From contig NZ_JABXKP010000088.1 of assembly GCF_017114985.1 (NCBI RefSeq), forward strand, positions 1 to 64,000: DNA of 64,000 nt. Reading direction: 5' to 3'. Made by a program: the position numbers and the translations under genes. Below the pieces are notes generated by a model. The model ran no database searches and had not been told where the DNA came from. It was given only the letters and a program-made list of their open reading frames with translations. Below are positions 23,576 through 33,007 of this stretch, piece by piece. The first letter of the stretch is position 1. Every line of letters begins with the position of its first letter. Source of the DNA: Nostoc sp. JL33. GTDB lineage: Bacteria; Cyanobacteriota; Cyanobacteriia; Cyanobacteriales; Nostocaceae.

Positions 23576-26491
23576 CTAATAAGCATCCATTGGCAGACAT
23601 GAGCAAACAAAATTCCTGTCGCCAAAGGCTGCATCAATGCGACCAACAGCCGGCCAGAATTTATGTTCACGAGTCCAAGGCGCAGGATAAGCGGCTTGTT
23701 CACGAGAATAAGGATGATGCCATTCTCCAGTGATGAGACTTTCGGCGGTGTGGGGTGCGTTCTTCAAAACATTATCTTGGATATCCACCTTACCTGATTC
23801 TATTTCGGCGATTTCTTGGCGAATAGAAATCAACGCATTACAGAAACGATCCAACTCTTGTTTAGATTCACTTTCTGTAGGTTCCACCATGATTGTACCC
23901 GCTACAGGCCACGAGACAGTCGGCGCATGGAAACCATAATCCATCAGACGCTTGGCAACATCATCGATTTCGATCGCAGCCGATTTTTTGAGCGAGCGCA
24001 AATCTAAAATACACTCATGGGCAACTAGACCATTTTTCCCCTGATACAAAACCGGATAGTACGATTCCAGTTTCTTGGCGATGTAGTTAGCATTGAGAAT
24101 CGCCACCTTAGTTGCTTGGGTTAAACCAGCTGCACCCATCATCGCAATGTACATCCAAGAAATCACCAAAATACTAGCACTACCCCAAGGCGCAGCAGCC
24201 ACAGCACCAATACGTTGGGAATTAGAGATTTTTTCTCCATTCCCCACAACAGGATGTCCGGGGAGAAATTGCACCAAATGAGAGGCAACACCAATAGGCC
24301 CCATACCAGGGCCACCGCCACCATGAGGAATACAGAAGGTTTTGTGCAGGTTTAAGTGACAGACATCTGCGCCAATATCTCCAGGACGGCAAATCCCCAC
24401 TTGGGCGTTCATATTTGCCCCATCCATGTAAACTTGTCCACCGTGACTATGGACAACAGCGCAGATTTCCTGAATTGGCTCCTCAAAAACACCGTGAGTT
24501 GAGGGATATGTCACCATTAAGGCAGCGAGTTCATTGCTGTGTTTTTCTGCCTTAGCCTTCAGGTCATCAACGTCAATATTACCTTGTGAATCACAGGCAA
24601 CTGCCACTACCTTCATGCCGCACATCACCGCACTTGCAGGGTTTGTTCCGTGTGCTGAGGTGGGAATCAAACAAACATTACGGTGTGCTTCACCTCGATT
24701 TTCGTGATACTGACGAATTACTAAAAGTCCGGCGTATTCACCCTGAGAACCAGCATTGGGTTGCAGAGAAATTCCGGCAAAACCAGTAATTTCAGCTAAC
24801 CATGTCTCAAGTTGCTCAAACAGAATTTGATAACCCTGCGTTTGTGACAAAGGGGCAAATGGATGAATCTTGCCAAATTCCCCCCAACTTACTGGAATCA
24901 TCTCAGCAGTCGCATTCAACTTCATTGTGCATGACCCCAAAGGAATCATTGATGTAGTTAGCGACAAGTCCTTGCTTTCCAGCTTGTGCAGATAGCGCAA
25001 TAACTCAGTTTCTGAGTGATAGCGGTTAAAAACTGGGTGCGTGAGATATGTACTTGTACGGGAGAGGGAGAGATGGGGAAGAGAGGCAGAAGTTAATTCT
25101 TCTAAAGTGAAGGGTAAATCATCTGTACCAGCAAAAATCTGCCAGAGGTCGATTAAGTCTTCTGGTGTAGTTGTTTCATCTAGCGAGATACCAACAGCAG
25201 TTGCATCAAAAACCCGCAGGTTAATTTGAAGTTGTTCGCTAACTGCCAAAATATCTTTTAAATTGCGCCTTCCCAGTTCTACTCGCAGCGTATCAAAAAA
25301 ATCTTTGGAACTGATGCTGTAACCTAAACGCTTCAGTCCTTCCGCTAGTAACACCGTCAAGGAATGGATATTTTCAGCAATTTGTTTCAGTCCAGCAGGC
25401 CCATGATAGACCGCGTACATACTTGCCATTACCGCCAGCAACACCTGTGCAGTACAGATATTACTAGTAGCTTTTTCGCGGCGGATGTGCTGTTCGCGGG
25501 TTTGCAAAGCGAGACGCAATGCAGGCTTACCCTGAGCATCTTTTGATACTCCCACAATTCGCCCTGGAACTAGCCGTTTATACTCTTCCTTCGTAGCAAA
25601 GTATGCCGCATGAGGCCCCCCAAACCCCAACGGAATACCAAAGCGCTGGGTGCTACCGACAGCAATATCAGCGCCAAATTCCCCAGGAGGGGTGAGCAAA
25701 GTTAAACTTAAAGGATCTGCTGCTACCGTTACCAATGCACCCTTAGCATGGGCTTTTTCTATAAAAGCGCGGTAGTCGTAAATGGTGCCATCACTTGCAG
25801 GATATTGCAGAACAGCCCCAAAAATTGCTTGATCAAAATCAAATGTTTGATGATCGCCGACAATGATCTTAATCCCTAATGGTTTAGCGCGTGTTTGCAA
25901 CACGTCGATAGTTTGGGGATGGCAATCACTAGAGACGAAATAGGCATTTGCCTGATTTTTACAAACACCATAGCTTAGGCTCATTGCTTCAGCTGCGGCT
26001 GTGGCTTCATCAAGTAACGAAGCATTGGCGATTTCCAAACCTGTTAAGTCGATAATCAGGGTTTGAAAATTTAGCAGCGCTTCCAATCGCCCTTGAGCAA
26101 TTTCTGGTTGATAAGGAGTATAGGCAGTATACCAACCGGGGTTTTCTAGGATATTGCGCCCAATCACAGGTGGGGTAATACTGTCGTAATATCCCATGCC
26201 AATGTATGAGCGAAAAACCTGATTTTTGGCAGCAACTTTTTTTAAGGATGCCAGTGCTGCGTACTCACTTTCTGCTTCTGGTAACTTTAACGGTTGCTTC
26301 AGCCGAATTGCCTGTGGAACTGTTTGGTCGATTAGGGCATCCAGGCTGGGAAACCCCAAAACCTTAAGCATTTGCTGGATGTCATCGGAGTTAGGGCCAA
26401 TGTGTCTTGGCGCAAAACTACTTAACTTTTGACTTTTTTCGTCCAGCACTAGCTGCTGATTAGACTTAAGAATAGGGGCGTTTAATACCAC
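23576..26491 (-). CDS. gcvP: Glycine dehydrogenase (decarboxylating), P protein
   Basis: The 971-residue protein has the full length of the single-chain P protein. Its N-terminal half has APRHIGPN near residue 30 and YTAYTPYQPEIAQGRLE; its C-terminal half has TTSMIPLGSCTMKLNA, NAGSQGEYAGL and the PLP lysine in HLNLHKTFCIPHGGGGPG near residue 715. It decarboxylates glycine and passes the aminomethyl group to the lipoyl arm of GcvH, a photorespiratory step in cyanobacteria. It lies last in the row gcvT-gcvH-gcvP, about 200 bases after gcvH. Confidence 0.97.
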   Translation of the reverse strand: MVLNAPILKSNQQLVLDEKSQKLSSFAPRHIGPNSDDIQQMLKVLGFPSLDALIDQTVPQAIRLKQPLKLPEAESEYAALASLKKVAAKNQVFRSYIGMGYYDSITPPVIGRNILENPGWYTAYTPYQPEIAQGRLEALLNFQTLIIDLTGLEIANASLLDEATAAAEAMSLSYGVCKNQANAYFVSSDCHPQTIDVLQTRAKPLGIKIIVGDHQTFDFDQAIFGAVLQYPASDGTIYDYRAFIEKAHAKGALVTVAADPLSLTLLTPPGEFGADIAVGSTQRFGIPLGFGGPHAAYFATKEEYKRLVPGRIVGVSKDAQGKPALRLALQTREQHIRREKATSNICTAQVLLAVMASMYAVYHGPAGLKQIAENIHSLTVLLAEGLKRLGYSISSKDFFDTLRVELGRRNLKDILAVSEQLQINLRVFDATAVGISLDETTTPEDLIDLWQIFAGTDDLPFTLEELTSASLPHLSLSRTSTYLTHPVFNRYHSETELLRYLHKLESKDLSLTTSMIPLGSCTMKLNATAEMIPVSWGEFGKIHPFAPLSQTQGYQILFEQLETWLAEITGFAGISLQPNAGSQGEYAGLLVIRQYHENRGEAHRNVCLIPTSAHGTNPASAVMCGMKVVAVACDSQGNIDVDDLKAKAEKHSNELAALMVTYPSTHGVFEEPIQEICAVVHSHGGQVYMDGANMNAQVGICRPGDIGADVCHLNLHKTFCIPHGGGGPGMGPIGVASHLVQFLPGHPVVGNGEKISNSQRIGAVAAAPWGSASILVISWMYIAMMGAAGLTQATKVAILNANYIAKKLESYYPVLYQGKNGLVAHECILDLRSLKKSAAIEIDDVAKRLMDYGFHAPTVSWPVAGTIMVEPTESESKQELDRFCNALISIRQEIAEIESGKVDIQDNVLKNAPHTAESLITGEWHHPYSREQAAYPAPWTREHKFWPAVGRIDAAFGDRNFVCSCLPMDAY

Positions 26492-26651
26492 AAATTACTC
26501 TCCAGATGGTACTATTTAATATTTTGCAATAAATACTCATCATAAGTAGATGTAACTTTTAAGTTCATCTAAATTTCATGACTTATCTTTATCTTTGGGC
26601 GGAGTGCGAGATGGGGGAGATGAGGAAGATGAGGGAGAAAATTTTACCTTG

Positions 26652-26700
26652 TCCCCCACTCCCTACTCCCTACTCCCTACTCCCTACTCCCTACTCCCCT
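26652..26700. repeat. Heptamer tandem repeat (CTACTCC)
   Basis: CTACTCC is repeated about five times between gcvH and gcvP. Such heptameric short tandem repeats are typical of Nostoc genomes. Confidence 0.8.
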
Positions 26701-27080
26701 TCTACCAGGACGCGATACTCATCTGCTGTCAAGGCATCCTCAACTTCGCCAGGGTCATTGACGCGCACTTTCAAAAACCACCCTTCGCCGTAGGGGTCTT
26801 CTGATACTTCTTCAGGAGAATTAATTAAGGCTTCATTGCGTTCTATAACTGTGCCTGTCACAGGTGAATTCAGTTCTTCAACGGCTTTCACTGATTCAAT
26901 TGTGCCAAAGTTTTCTCCTCTGATAAGAGCGTCGCCAATTTCTGGCAGTTCCAAAAAGACGATATCGCCCAATTCATGTACGGCAAATTCAGTAATGCCA
27001 ATCGTGCCAATTTCGCCATCTAGTCGCACATATTCATGAGAATCCAGGTATCTGAAATCTTGAGGGTATTCAAAAGACAT
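26691..27080 (-). CDS. gcvH: Glycine cleavage system H protein
   Basis: The 129-residue protein has the lipoyl lysine in TIESVKAVEELNSPVTG (K65) and the opening PQDFRYLDSHEYVRLDGE of H proteins. It shuttles the aminomethyl group between GcvP, GcvT and the L protein. Its 3' end reaches the edge of the heptamer repeat. It lies between gcvT and gcvP on the same strand. Confidence 0.97.
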   Translation of the reverse strand: MSFEYPQDFRYLDSHEYVRLDGEIGTIGITEFAVHELGDIVFLELPEIGDALIRGENFGTIESVKAVEELNSPVTGTVIERNEALINSPEEVSEDPYGEGWFLKVRVNDPGEVEDALTADEYRVLVEGE

Positions 27081-27205
27081 ATCACATCCTCTCCCTTATC
27101 AAAAAAATTATTACCCCAATAGTCATCCAAGCCATATCTGGTAATGAACCTTACTGTAGATTGAGTAACTTACAACACATTATTCCTCAAAAACCTTGGC
27201 GCTTA

Positions 27206-28342
27206 TCAGTTGACGACACGATTTTTTGACCGATAAAAGGGACGTTTAACTACAACTGCTGGATAAGCTTTGCCGCGAATTTCGACTTCTACCTGCTGAG
27301 TGACGGTTGCTAACTGGCTGGGAACGTAGGCTAAGGCAATCGGATAACCAAGTGTGGGCGACAGAGTGCCACTGGTAACTTCTCCCACAATTTTACCTGC
27401 GGATAACACTTGATAGCCGTGACGGGCAATGTTACGTCCTTGAGTTTGCAAACCTACCAATCGGCGCTGCACTCCAACGGCTTTTTGCCGTGCTAAAACT
27501 TCCCGACCAATAAAATCGCCTTTGGTATCTAAGTGAACTAGCCATCCCAAACCTGCTTCTAAGGGTGTGGTGGTGTCATCGATATCTTGTCCGTAAAGTG
27601 CCATCGCTGCTTCTAGCCGCAGAGTGTCTCTCGCACCGAGTCCACAGGGAATAACACCAGCTTTATCGAGACTTCGCCACAATTCTACTCCCACATCCGG
27701 GTCTACCATCACCTCAAAGCCATCTTCTCCGGTGTAACCTGTGCGGGCTAGGAAGGCGGGTTTACCTAGTAGGGTTGCTTCTAAATGTCCGAAGGCTTTG
27801 ATTGGTTGTAAGTCTTCTTGCACTAATGGCTGGAGATATTTAATCGCTTTTGGCCCTTGCACGGCTATTAAGACTTTATCTGGTGAAAGGTCTTGGAATT
27901 GCAGTTTATCCAAGTCAAGGTGTTGCAATAGCCATGCTTTATCTTTACTGGAGGTTGCCGCATTAACTATGATAAATGCCTTCTGTGTCCCAGTGGCGTC
28001 TTCACCTTGATAATAAACAATAATGTCGTCAATAATTCCGGCTTGGGGATTTAACAATACGGTGTATTGCGCTTGACCGATTTGCAAACGACTCAAGTCT
28101 GAAGGCACTAGTGGCTGGAGTTGGGAAATCAGGTTTTTACCTTGGAGGGTAAATTTACCCATGTGGGAAATATCGAACATTCCGGCTGTATTTCTTACAG
28201 CCTCGTGTTCGCGGCTAATACCACTAAATTGCACGGGCATTTCCCAACCGCCAAAGCTGGTAAGGCGGGCTTTGAGTTCTACACCCAGTTGATATAAAGG
28301 GGTTCGCGCCAGAGATTGGGCGTTGTCTTCTTGATTAGCCAC
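27206..28342 (-). CDS. gcvT: Aminomethyltransferase, T protein of glycine cleavage
   Basis: The 378-residue protein has SFGGWEMPVQFSGISREHEA near residue 30, MFDISHMGKF, and the folate-binding ARTGYTGEDGFEVM and GLGARDTLRLEAAMALYGQD segments with the catalytic Asp. It releases ammonia and makes methylene-tetrahydrofolate. It is the first gene of the gcvT-gcvH-gcvP row. No glycine riboswitch was recognised upstream. Confidence 0.97.
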   Translation of the reverse strand: MANQEDNAQSLARTPLYQLGVELKARLTSFGGWEMPVQFSGISREHEAVRNTAGMFDISHMGKFTLQGKNLISQLQPLVPSDLSRLQIGQAQYTVLLNPQAGIIDDIIVYYQGEDATGTQKAFIIVNAATSSKDKAWLLQHLDLDKLQFQDLSPDKVLIAVQGPKAIKYLQPLVQEDLQPIKAFGHLEATLLGKPAFLARTGYTGEDGFEVMVDPDVGVELWRSLDKAGVIPCGLGARDTLRLEAAMALYGQDIDDTTTPLEAGLGWLVHLDTKGDFIGREVLARQKAVGVQRRLVGLQTQGRNIARHGYQVLSAGKIVGEVTSGTLSPTLGYPIALAYVPSQLATVTQQVEVEIRGKAYPAVVVKRPFYRSKNRVVN

Positions 28343-28419
28343 AGGTAATTATTATGCGATCGCACCTCAACATCTATCATCCTACGAGATGCTTTCTGGT
28401 TTTACAGTCTTGTATATCG

Positions 28420-28525
28420 AATTTGGGCATTGGGCATTGGGCATTGGGCATTGGGCATTAGTTATTTTTCCTCATCTCCCTTATCTCCCTCATCTCCCTT
28501 ATCTCCCTCATCTCCTTTATCGTCT
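28420..28525. repeat. Short tandem repeats upstream of gcvT
   Basis: A GGGCATT heptamer is repeated about five times (near 28421-28459), followed by a CTCATCTCC / CTTATCTCC nonamer repeated about five times. Both are typical Nostoc-type short tandem repeats. Confidence 0.75.
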
Positions 28526-28580
28526 TCTGTAAGCTTTAATAGTTAGTGGTGCAAGTGTTGAGATTTATTAAGAAGAGATT

Positions 28581-29078
28581 ATGAAATATTGGCGACAGTT
28601 AGCTAGCTTTGTCTTAGCTATGGTTCTTTTTTTGTTTCCCCTATCGGCGCAAGCTGCAAGTTCTTCGAGTATTACCCGTTCTGTGGGGAATGATGAATTT
28701 AAGGGCAAAGATTACTCTGGTCAGAGTTTAATTGGCACTGAGTTTACCAATCTCAAATTAGAGAATGCTAATTTTACCAATGCTAACTTACGTGGTGGCG
28801 TGTTTAACGGTAGCCTATTGGAGGGAGTAAATCTGCATGGTGCCGATTTTAGTGAAGGCATAGCCTATCTAACAAGGTTTAAGGATGCTGATTTAACTGA
28901 TGCTGTGTTGACTGATGCAATGATGCTGCGTTCTAGTTTTGATGGCGTGGATATCACAGGTGCTGATTTTACGAATGCGATTTTAGATGGAATACAAGTG
29001 AAAAAACTTTGTGTTGCGGCAAGTGGTGTGAATTCTAAAACTGGTGTAGATACTCGTAAGTCTTTAGGATGTAAGTAG
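28581..29078 (+). CDS. Secreted pentapeptide-repeat protein
   Basis: The 165-residue protein has a Sec signal peptide (about 1-25, ending AQAAS). It then carries a run of pentapeptide repeats (A-N/D-L/F-x-x) at about 52-140, for example LENANFTNANLRGGVF and DADLTDAVLTDA, which fold as a right-handed beta helix. Two Cys near the C-terminus (KLCVAA, SLGCK) may pair. It probably lies in the thylakoid lumen or periplasm. Its role is unknown. Confidence 0.85.
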   Translation: MKYWRQLASFVLAMVLFLFPLSAQAASSSSITRSVGNDEFKGKDYSGQSLIGTEFTNLKLENANFTNANLRGGVFNGSLLEGVNLHGADFSEGIAYLTRFKDADLTDAVLTDAMMLRSSFDGVDITGADFTNAILDGIQVKKLCVAASGVNSKTGVDTRKSLGCK

Positions 29079-29155
29079 AATCTAACCCCTCTTCTTCGCT
29101 GGTGAAGAGGGGGATACTATTTTAAACCGTTTTCGGATGCAGAGGGCGATCGCGT

Positions 29156-29522
29156 TTACAATAACTCTAAAAATCGCTCAACTTTTATACGAGCTTGTTT
29201 CAAAATTTTAGCTAGAGTAGAACGCTTATATTATGTCCGCTTGATTACTTATTAAACCCGAAGAACCCCACCCCCAACCCCTCCCCGCAAGCGGGGAGGG
29301 GAGACAAAGCACAGCTTTGGCGGGGTGGGGTTCTTTTATTATAGGTAATTTGGCGGATATGATATTAACTGGTCGATGAGCCGGAACCGTCAATTTTAAT
29401 ACTTCATCTGGGGTGAGCTTTTCAAGTCTGATGTGACTACCTCGCTGCCGGACAACTATCCATCCATCTCTTTGTAAAGCAGCAATAATCTCAGTATAGG
29501 GTAGGTTTGGAACTTTGCTCAC
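29156..29522 (-). pseudogene. hicA: hicA toxin gene split by a MITE
   Basis: From ATG at 29522, 52 codons give a normal HicA start (IIAALQRDGWIVVRQRGSHI, with the catalytic-type His, to VPAHRPV). The MITE at 29229-29364 interrupts it. On the other side the frame resumes KRSTLAKILKQARIKVERF and stops at 29156, the normal HicA ending. Without the insert the toxin would have about 75 codons. The open frame now runs into the MITE and ends at 29226 with an unrelated tail. HicA is an mRNA interferase; this copy should be inactive. It is coupled to hicB by a 4-base overlap. Confidence 0.85.
29229..29364. mobile_element. MITE inserted in hicA
   Basis: The 136-bp element has inverted ends TATTATGTCCGC and TATCATATCCGC. 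It carries an internal hairpin (CCCCTCCCCGC facing GCGGGGAGGGG at 29277-29301). The TTA at both edges (29226-29228 and 29365-29367) is consistent with a target duplication; removing it restores hicA in frame. Confidence 0.8.
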
Positions 29523-29719
29523 AGAACTAATTCCCTGACGATCGCTCCTTCAGTAATGAATTCGTTTTCCAGTGGCTCAAGGTAAAGTTCTATTGCTTCT
29601 TGGATATTTTCTAATGCTTCTTCGAGAGTTTCTCCTTCACTGATACAGCCTGGAAGTGAGGGAACATAGACGGTGTATCCGCCTTCATCACTGGGTTCTA
29701 ATAGAACTTTTATCTTCAT
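29519..29719 (-). CDS. hicB: HicB-family antitoxin, partner of the split hicA
   Basis: The 66-residue protein has the HicB pattern EGGYTVYVPSLPGCISEGET, then LEEALENIQEAIELYLEP. The hicB-first order with a 4-base overlap to hicA is intact. Since the toxin is split, the antitoxin is probably a leftover. It is one of three hicB genes in this window. Confidence 0.85.
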   Translation of the reverse strand: MKIKVLLEPSDEGGYTVYVPSLPGCISEGETLEEALENIQEAIELYLEPLENEFITEGAIVRELVL

Positions 29720-29769
29720 ACTTGAGCTTTGTAACTACTTTTTCTATTTTGAATTACTTTTGTGCTGTA

Positions 29770-29891
29770 CTAGTACACCACGGCGTAAATAGAGCAACCA
29801 TTTAAAATCCATAAAAAGCCTATTCCATAATACTTTTGAATGCGTGAATGCGTGAATGCGTGAATGCGTGACTTCCGCCGTGCGGTACTAG
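29770..29891. mobile_element. MITE-like element abutting the TPR gene stop
   Basis: The ends CTAGTACACCACGGCG and, in complement, CTAGTACCGCACGGCG are inverted repeats with two differences. Inside, at 29838-29869, GAATGCGT is repeated four times. The right end supplies the TAG stop of the TPR gene at 29888. Confidence 0.6.
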
Positions 29892-31780
29892 TGATATGCT
29901 TCTCTTAAAAAGCTGGCATAATTTGTCCGAACCGTCATAGTAGTAGGATGACTTACACCTAAAGTCCGTTCACAAATTTTCAAAGCTTTCTCAAATAAGG
30001 GTTTGGCTTTCCTGTAGCGTCTTGTATTACGGTAGAGTGCTGCTAGATTGTTTAGACTAATGGCGACATCGGGATGGTTGTCTCCCAGCAGGCGTTTACT
30101 GAGTTCTAAAGCTTGCTGATACAAGGGTTCGGCTTTGCTATAGCGTCCTGTAGATTCGTAGAGTTGTGCTAAATTGTTCAGGCTAGTGCCAACATCGATA
30201 TGTTCTTCTCCCAGCAGGCGTTTTCTCAGTTCTAAAGCTTGCTTAAGCAAAGGTTCCGCTTCGCTGTAGCGTCCTGTATAACAGTACAATGCTGCTAAAT
30301 TGTTCAGGGTAGTGGCGACATGGGGATGTTCTTCTCCCACTAGGCGTTTCCACAGTTCTAAAGCTTGGTGATACAAAGGTTCGGCTTCGCTATAGCCTCC
30401 TCTAGATTCGTAGACTAATGCTAAATAGCTCAAGGTAGTGGCGACATCGGTATGTTCTTCTCCCAGCAGGCGTTTTCTCAGTTCTAAAACTTGCTCAAGC
30501 AAGGGTTCGGCTTCGCTATAGCGTCCTGTAAATTCGTAGATTCTTGCTAAATTGTTCAGGCTAGTGGCGACATCAAGATGGTTGTCTCCCAGCAAACGTT
30601 TTCTGAGTTCTAAAGCTTGCTGATATAAAGGTTCAGCTTCGTTATAGCGTCCTGTAGATTCGTAGAGTCCTGCTAAATTGTTCAGATTAGCAACGACATC
30701 GGAATGTTCTAAATTAAGATGATTTTGAGTCAGTTCTACAGACTGTTGCAACCAAGGTTCTGCTTGCTGATAAAGTTCTTGACCTTGATAAAACCAGGCT
30801 AATTTGGTAAACAGAGTAATTAGATTTTCATCGCTCAAATATTCGGATAGGTGGGTTGCAACTTCTGTAATGTGCGGGATATGTGGAGTGAGGTTGAGAA
30901 TATCTTCAGGGTTAAGCTGTTGGGGAATTAACTTTGCTACCTCTAGCATCATCGCTGCAAATTTAGTTTTTGCTTCATCCGCCTCACTTGAGTTATCCAA
31001 TTTCATTTGGATAAGTCGCCGAATCTGTGGATTTAGACGATAAATTCCTTTACTTTTCTGTTGTAGCAAATGCAATTCTAGTAAATCGGCTATGGCTTTC
31101 TCCCAAAGTTGTTGTTTTTTGTCATCTTCTATCGTCTCAACAGATAAGGGAATGTCAGCTAATGCACACAAACTTAGCAAATAGCCAAAGCTTTGTGCAT
31201 TTTCATCCAGATGTTCCCAACTCAATTCAAAAGCTTCAGCTAGACCATATTCATAAGGCATCAAAGAGTTAGCATTAACTACTGCTTCATGTTCTAGTCG
31301 CTTTCTCTGTAGCTGCATCAGCAGTGTTTCCAGAGACAAATCTGGCATTTTATTCAGATATCGCCCCACTAGTTCTAACGCTAAAGGCAAATATCCCAAA
31401 AATTTACAAATTCTTCTCGCAACCCAAGGTTCTTGTTGCAGCCGTTCCCAAACCACCAGCGATTTTAATAATTTCATGGCCGCCAATGGTTTGAGGACAT
31501 CCAATTCGCTATTATATTTCGCGCTCAGGTAAGCTTGTAACTTTTCTAGTTTGCCCCGACTGTTGGAAATAGCTAACTCAGGATAATTCTGGGCGAACTT
31601 GTCGTATACCTCGCCCATCCACTTTCTGAAAGCAGCAATATCAACGTTTAATTCGCTGGCAAGTTTAGCTTCACTGTTACCTAAGTTTTTAGTCTTAAAA
31701 TATTTTATAAAAGCTGCCGTTTGCTTTAGAGATAAGTCATGAGTAGCAGCTTCTTTGGCTAGAAAATTACCCCATTGCAT
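29888..31780 (-). CDS. TPR protein, STAND paralog lacking its NB-ARC P-loop region
   Basis: The protein is a close paralog of the 805-residue STAND protein at 33084-35501. The start is placed at ATG 31780 (MQWGNFLAKEAATH) because it aligns with that paralog's start; an in-frame ATG lies 28 codons upstream. The N-terminal helical, HTH-like domain is present (about 1-90). The frame then jumps from AKYNSELD directly to VLKPLAAMKLLKSL, skipping the part that holds Walker A and B in the paralog (its residues about 91-269). The winged-helix-like middle and about seven 42-residue TPRs of kinesin-light-chain type follow. Without a nucleotide switch it could only act as a scaffold or a regulator of the paralog. 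Confidence 0.8.
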   Translation of the reverse strand: MQWGNFLAKEAATHDLSLKQTAAFIKYFKTKNLGNSEAKLASELNVDIAAFRKWMGEVYDKFAQNYPELAISNSRGKLEKLQAYLSAKYNSELDVLKPLAAMKLLKSLVVWERLQQEPWVARRICKFLGYLPLALELVGRYLNKMPDLSLETLLMQLQRKRLEHEAVVNANSLMPYEYGLAEAFELSWEHLDENAQSFGYLLSLCALADIPLSVETIEDDKKQQLWEKAIADLLELHLLQQKSKGIYRLNPQIRRLIQMKLDNSSEADEAKTKFAAMMLEVAKLIPQQLNPEDILNLTPHIPHITEVATHLSEYLSDENLITLFTKLAWFYQGQELYQQAEPWLQQSVELTQNHLNLEHSDVVANLNNLAGLYESTGRYNEAEPLYQQALELRKRLLGDNHLDVATSLNNLARIYEFTGRYSEAEPLLEQVLELRKRLLGEEHTDVATTLSYLALVYESRGGYSEAEPLYHQALELWKRLVGEEHPHVATTLNNLAALYCYTGRYSEAEPLLKQALELRKRLLGEEHIDVGTSLNNLAQLYESTGRYSKAEPLYQQALELSKRLLGDNHPDVAISLNNLAALYRNTRRYRKAKPLFEKALKICERTLGVSHPTTMTVRTNYASFLREAYH

Positions 31781-31905
31781 AAACAGCTTGTGAAATTTAT
31801 TTTTAATTCTACTTTGTCTACATTTGGAAAGCACCTCTCTTTGGGGTAGAAATAGCATTTGCATAGGAACATTTACAAGCAGTGGTTGCCGTTAAACATC
31901 GCTAC

Positions 31906-31968
31906 TTGAGCCTTTGAACCTCGAAGTTGAGCCTTTGAGCCTCAAATTTGGCGTTTGGAACTCAAAAC
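31906..31968. repeat. Short 21-bp tandem array (3 units) upstream of the TPR gene
   Basis: Three 21-base units (core TTGAGCCTTTGA, last unit ending GGAACTCAAAAC) match the 12-unit array at 36109-36360 in unit and in the divergent last unit. It lies about 125 bases before the assigned start of the TPR gene. Confidence 0.8.
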
Positions 31969-32008
31969 AGCTACGCAATGTCTACGACTGGCTACGCCGG
32001 AGCAGTAT

Positions 32009-32113
32009 TAAGCTGTTCCACATTTAACTTGCTCCCATTAGGGCGGGCTTTTCGGCCCACCCCACAAGATTTTAATTAAATTTAGATATGTAAACTAGAT
32101 GTGGAACAGCTTA
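32009..32113. mobile_element. MITE-like element, TAAGCTGTTCCACAT family, copy 2
   Basis: The 105-bp copy has the same 15-bp inverted ends and inner GC-rich hairpin as 2253-2356, in the opposite orientation. Confidence 0.75.
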
Positions 32114-32139
32114 TTGACTTGACTATTGGGTGTGTAAAG

Positions 32140-32218
32140 GCGATCGCTGCTAAAATTTGAACTACAACTGTTGTGTGGCATCCATTTGGTGTGATTTTGG
32201 GAAAGGGTGCGATCGTTA
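32140..32218. repeat. 79-bp direct repeat, left copy
   Basis: It is identical to 33008-33086 except for one base. The right edge coincides with the stop codon of the DUF3368 gene. The two copies bracket the UPF0175/DUF3368 pair. Confidence 0.85.
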
Positions 32219-32698
32219 TTCCCCTGCTTGTTGTTTTAGCAAATCGACCAAACTATTGGATAACCATAAACCAGCATCACGCAAAGCTTGAATCCCAGGA
32301 GATATGCTTGGGATTAGTCCCCGTCTTTTTGCTAATATCAGCAAGCCTCCTGTTCCGATAGTAGTAATACCTAAAGCTTGACCACAACGCCGTGCTGCCC
32401 TATCGTCAACAATAGCGGCACAGTCTGAAGTTTTTAGTGCCAAACTCAATACTTGTGATTCTCCCTTCCCTAAATCCCAAGCTGCTACAACAGGAGCAAT
32501 AGTATTAACTTCTACTATTTGTGTCCAAGAAATACTGGGTAATTGTGTTGATGCAACATCATCTTTTGTTGTGACTTCTTCAAAAACACCTAATGGAACT
32601 AAAACTTCTGTGAATAATTGTGGAATTAATTTTGCTTGTTGACTTTTCAACAAAACAATCAAAGGTGAAGAGTTAATAATTACACGATTAATCGACAT
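32216..32698 (-). CDS. DUF3368 PIN-like toxin
   Basis: The 160-residue protein matches the DUF3368 PIN-like family. It starts RVIINSSPLIVLLK, has LGKGESQVLSLAL in the middle and IVDDRAARRCGQALG with the acidic pair, then TIGTGGLLILAKRRGLI. Family members are putative RNase toxins paired with UPF0175 antitoxins, as here. It overlaps the antitoxin gene by 11 bases. Confidence 0.85.
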   Translation of the reverse strand: MSINRVIINSSPLIVLLKSQQAKLIPQLFTEVLVPLGVFEEVTTKDDVASTQLPSISWTQIVEVNTIAPVVAAWDLGKGESQVLSLALKTSDCAAIVDDRAARRCGQALGITTIGTGGLLILAKRRGLIPSISPGIQALRDAGLWLSNSLVDLLKQQAGE

Positions 32699-32942
32699 TT
32701 GCCTGTTCCTGGGCTAACTCTTGAGCAGTATATTGCATAAAATCTACTTGGTAGCGTGATAATGCATTAATAAATTCAGCACGAGTTAGCCCAGCAATTT
32801 CTGCTGCTTTGGCTTGTGAAATGTCACCTAATTCATACCATTTAACTGCTGCTGCAATTCGCATTTCTTGGATAAATTCTTCAGGATTTTTACGAAGTGC
32901 TGAAAATACTGTTTCTGGTAATTGAATTGGTACTGTTCGCAT
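32688..32942 (-). CDS. UPF0175 family antitoxin
   Basis: The 84-residue protein has the UPF0175 pattern MRIAAAVKWYELGDISQAKA, then AAEIAGLTRAEFINALSRYQ with a helix-turn-helix-like part. It is the usual antitoxin partner of DUF3368 PIN toxins. The pair lies between the two STAND/TPR paralogs, bordered by 79-bp direct repeats. Confidence 0.85.
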   Translation of the reverse strand: MRTVPIQLPETVFSALRKNPEEFIQEMRIAAAVKWYELGDISQAKAAEIAGLTRAEFINALSRYQVDFMQYTAQELAQEQANVD

Positions 32943-33007
32943 AAATTTATCCTCAGTTTATTAGAGAGCATTCCTCAGCTTATAGTCAAAAGCGCTAATA
33001 TTGATGT

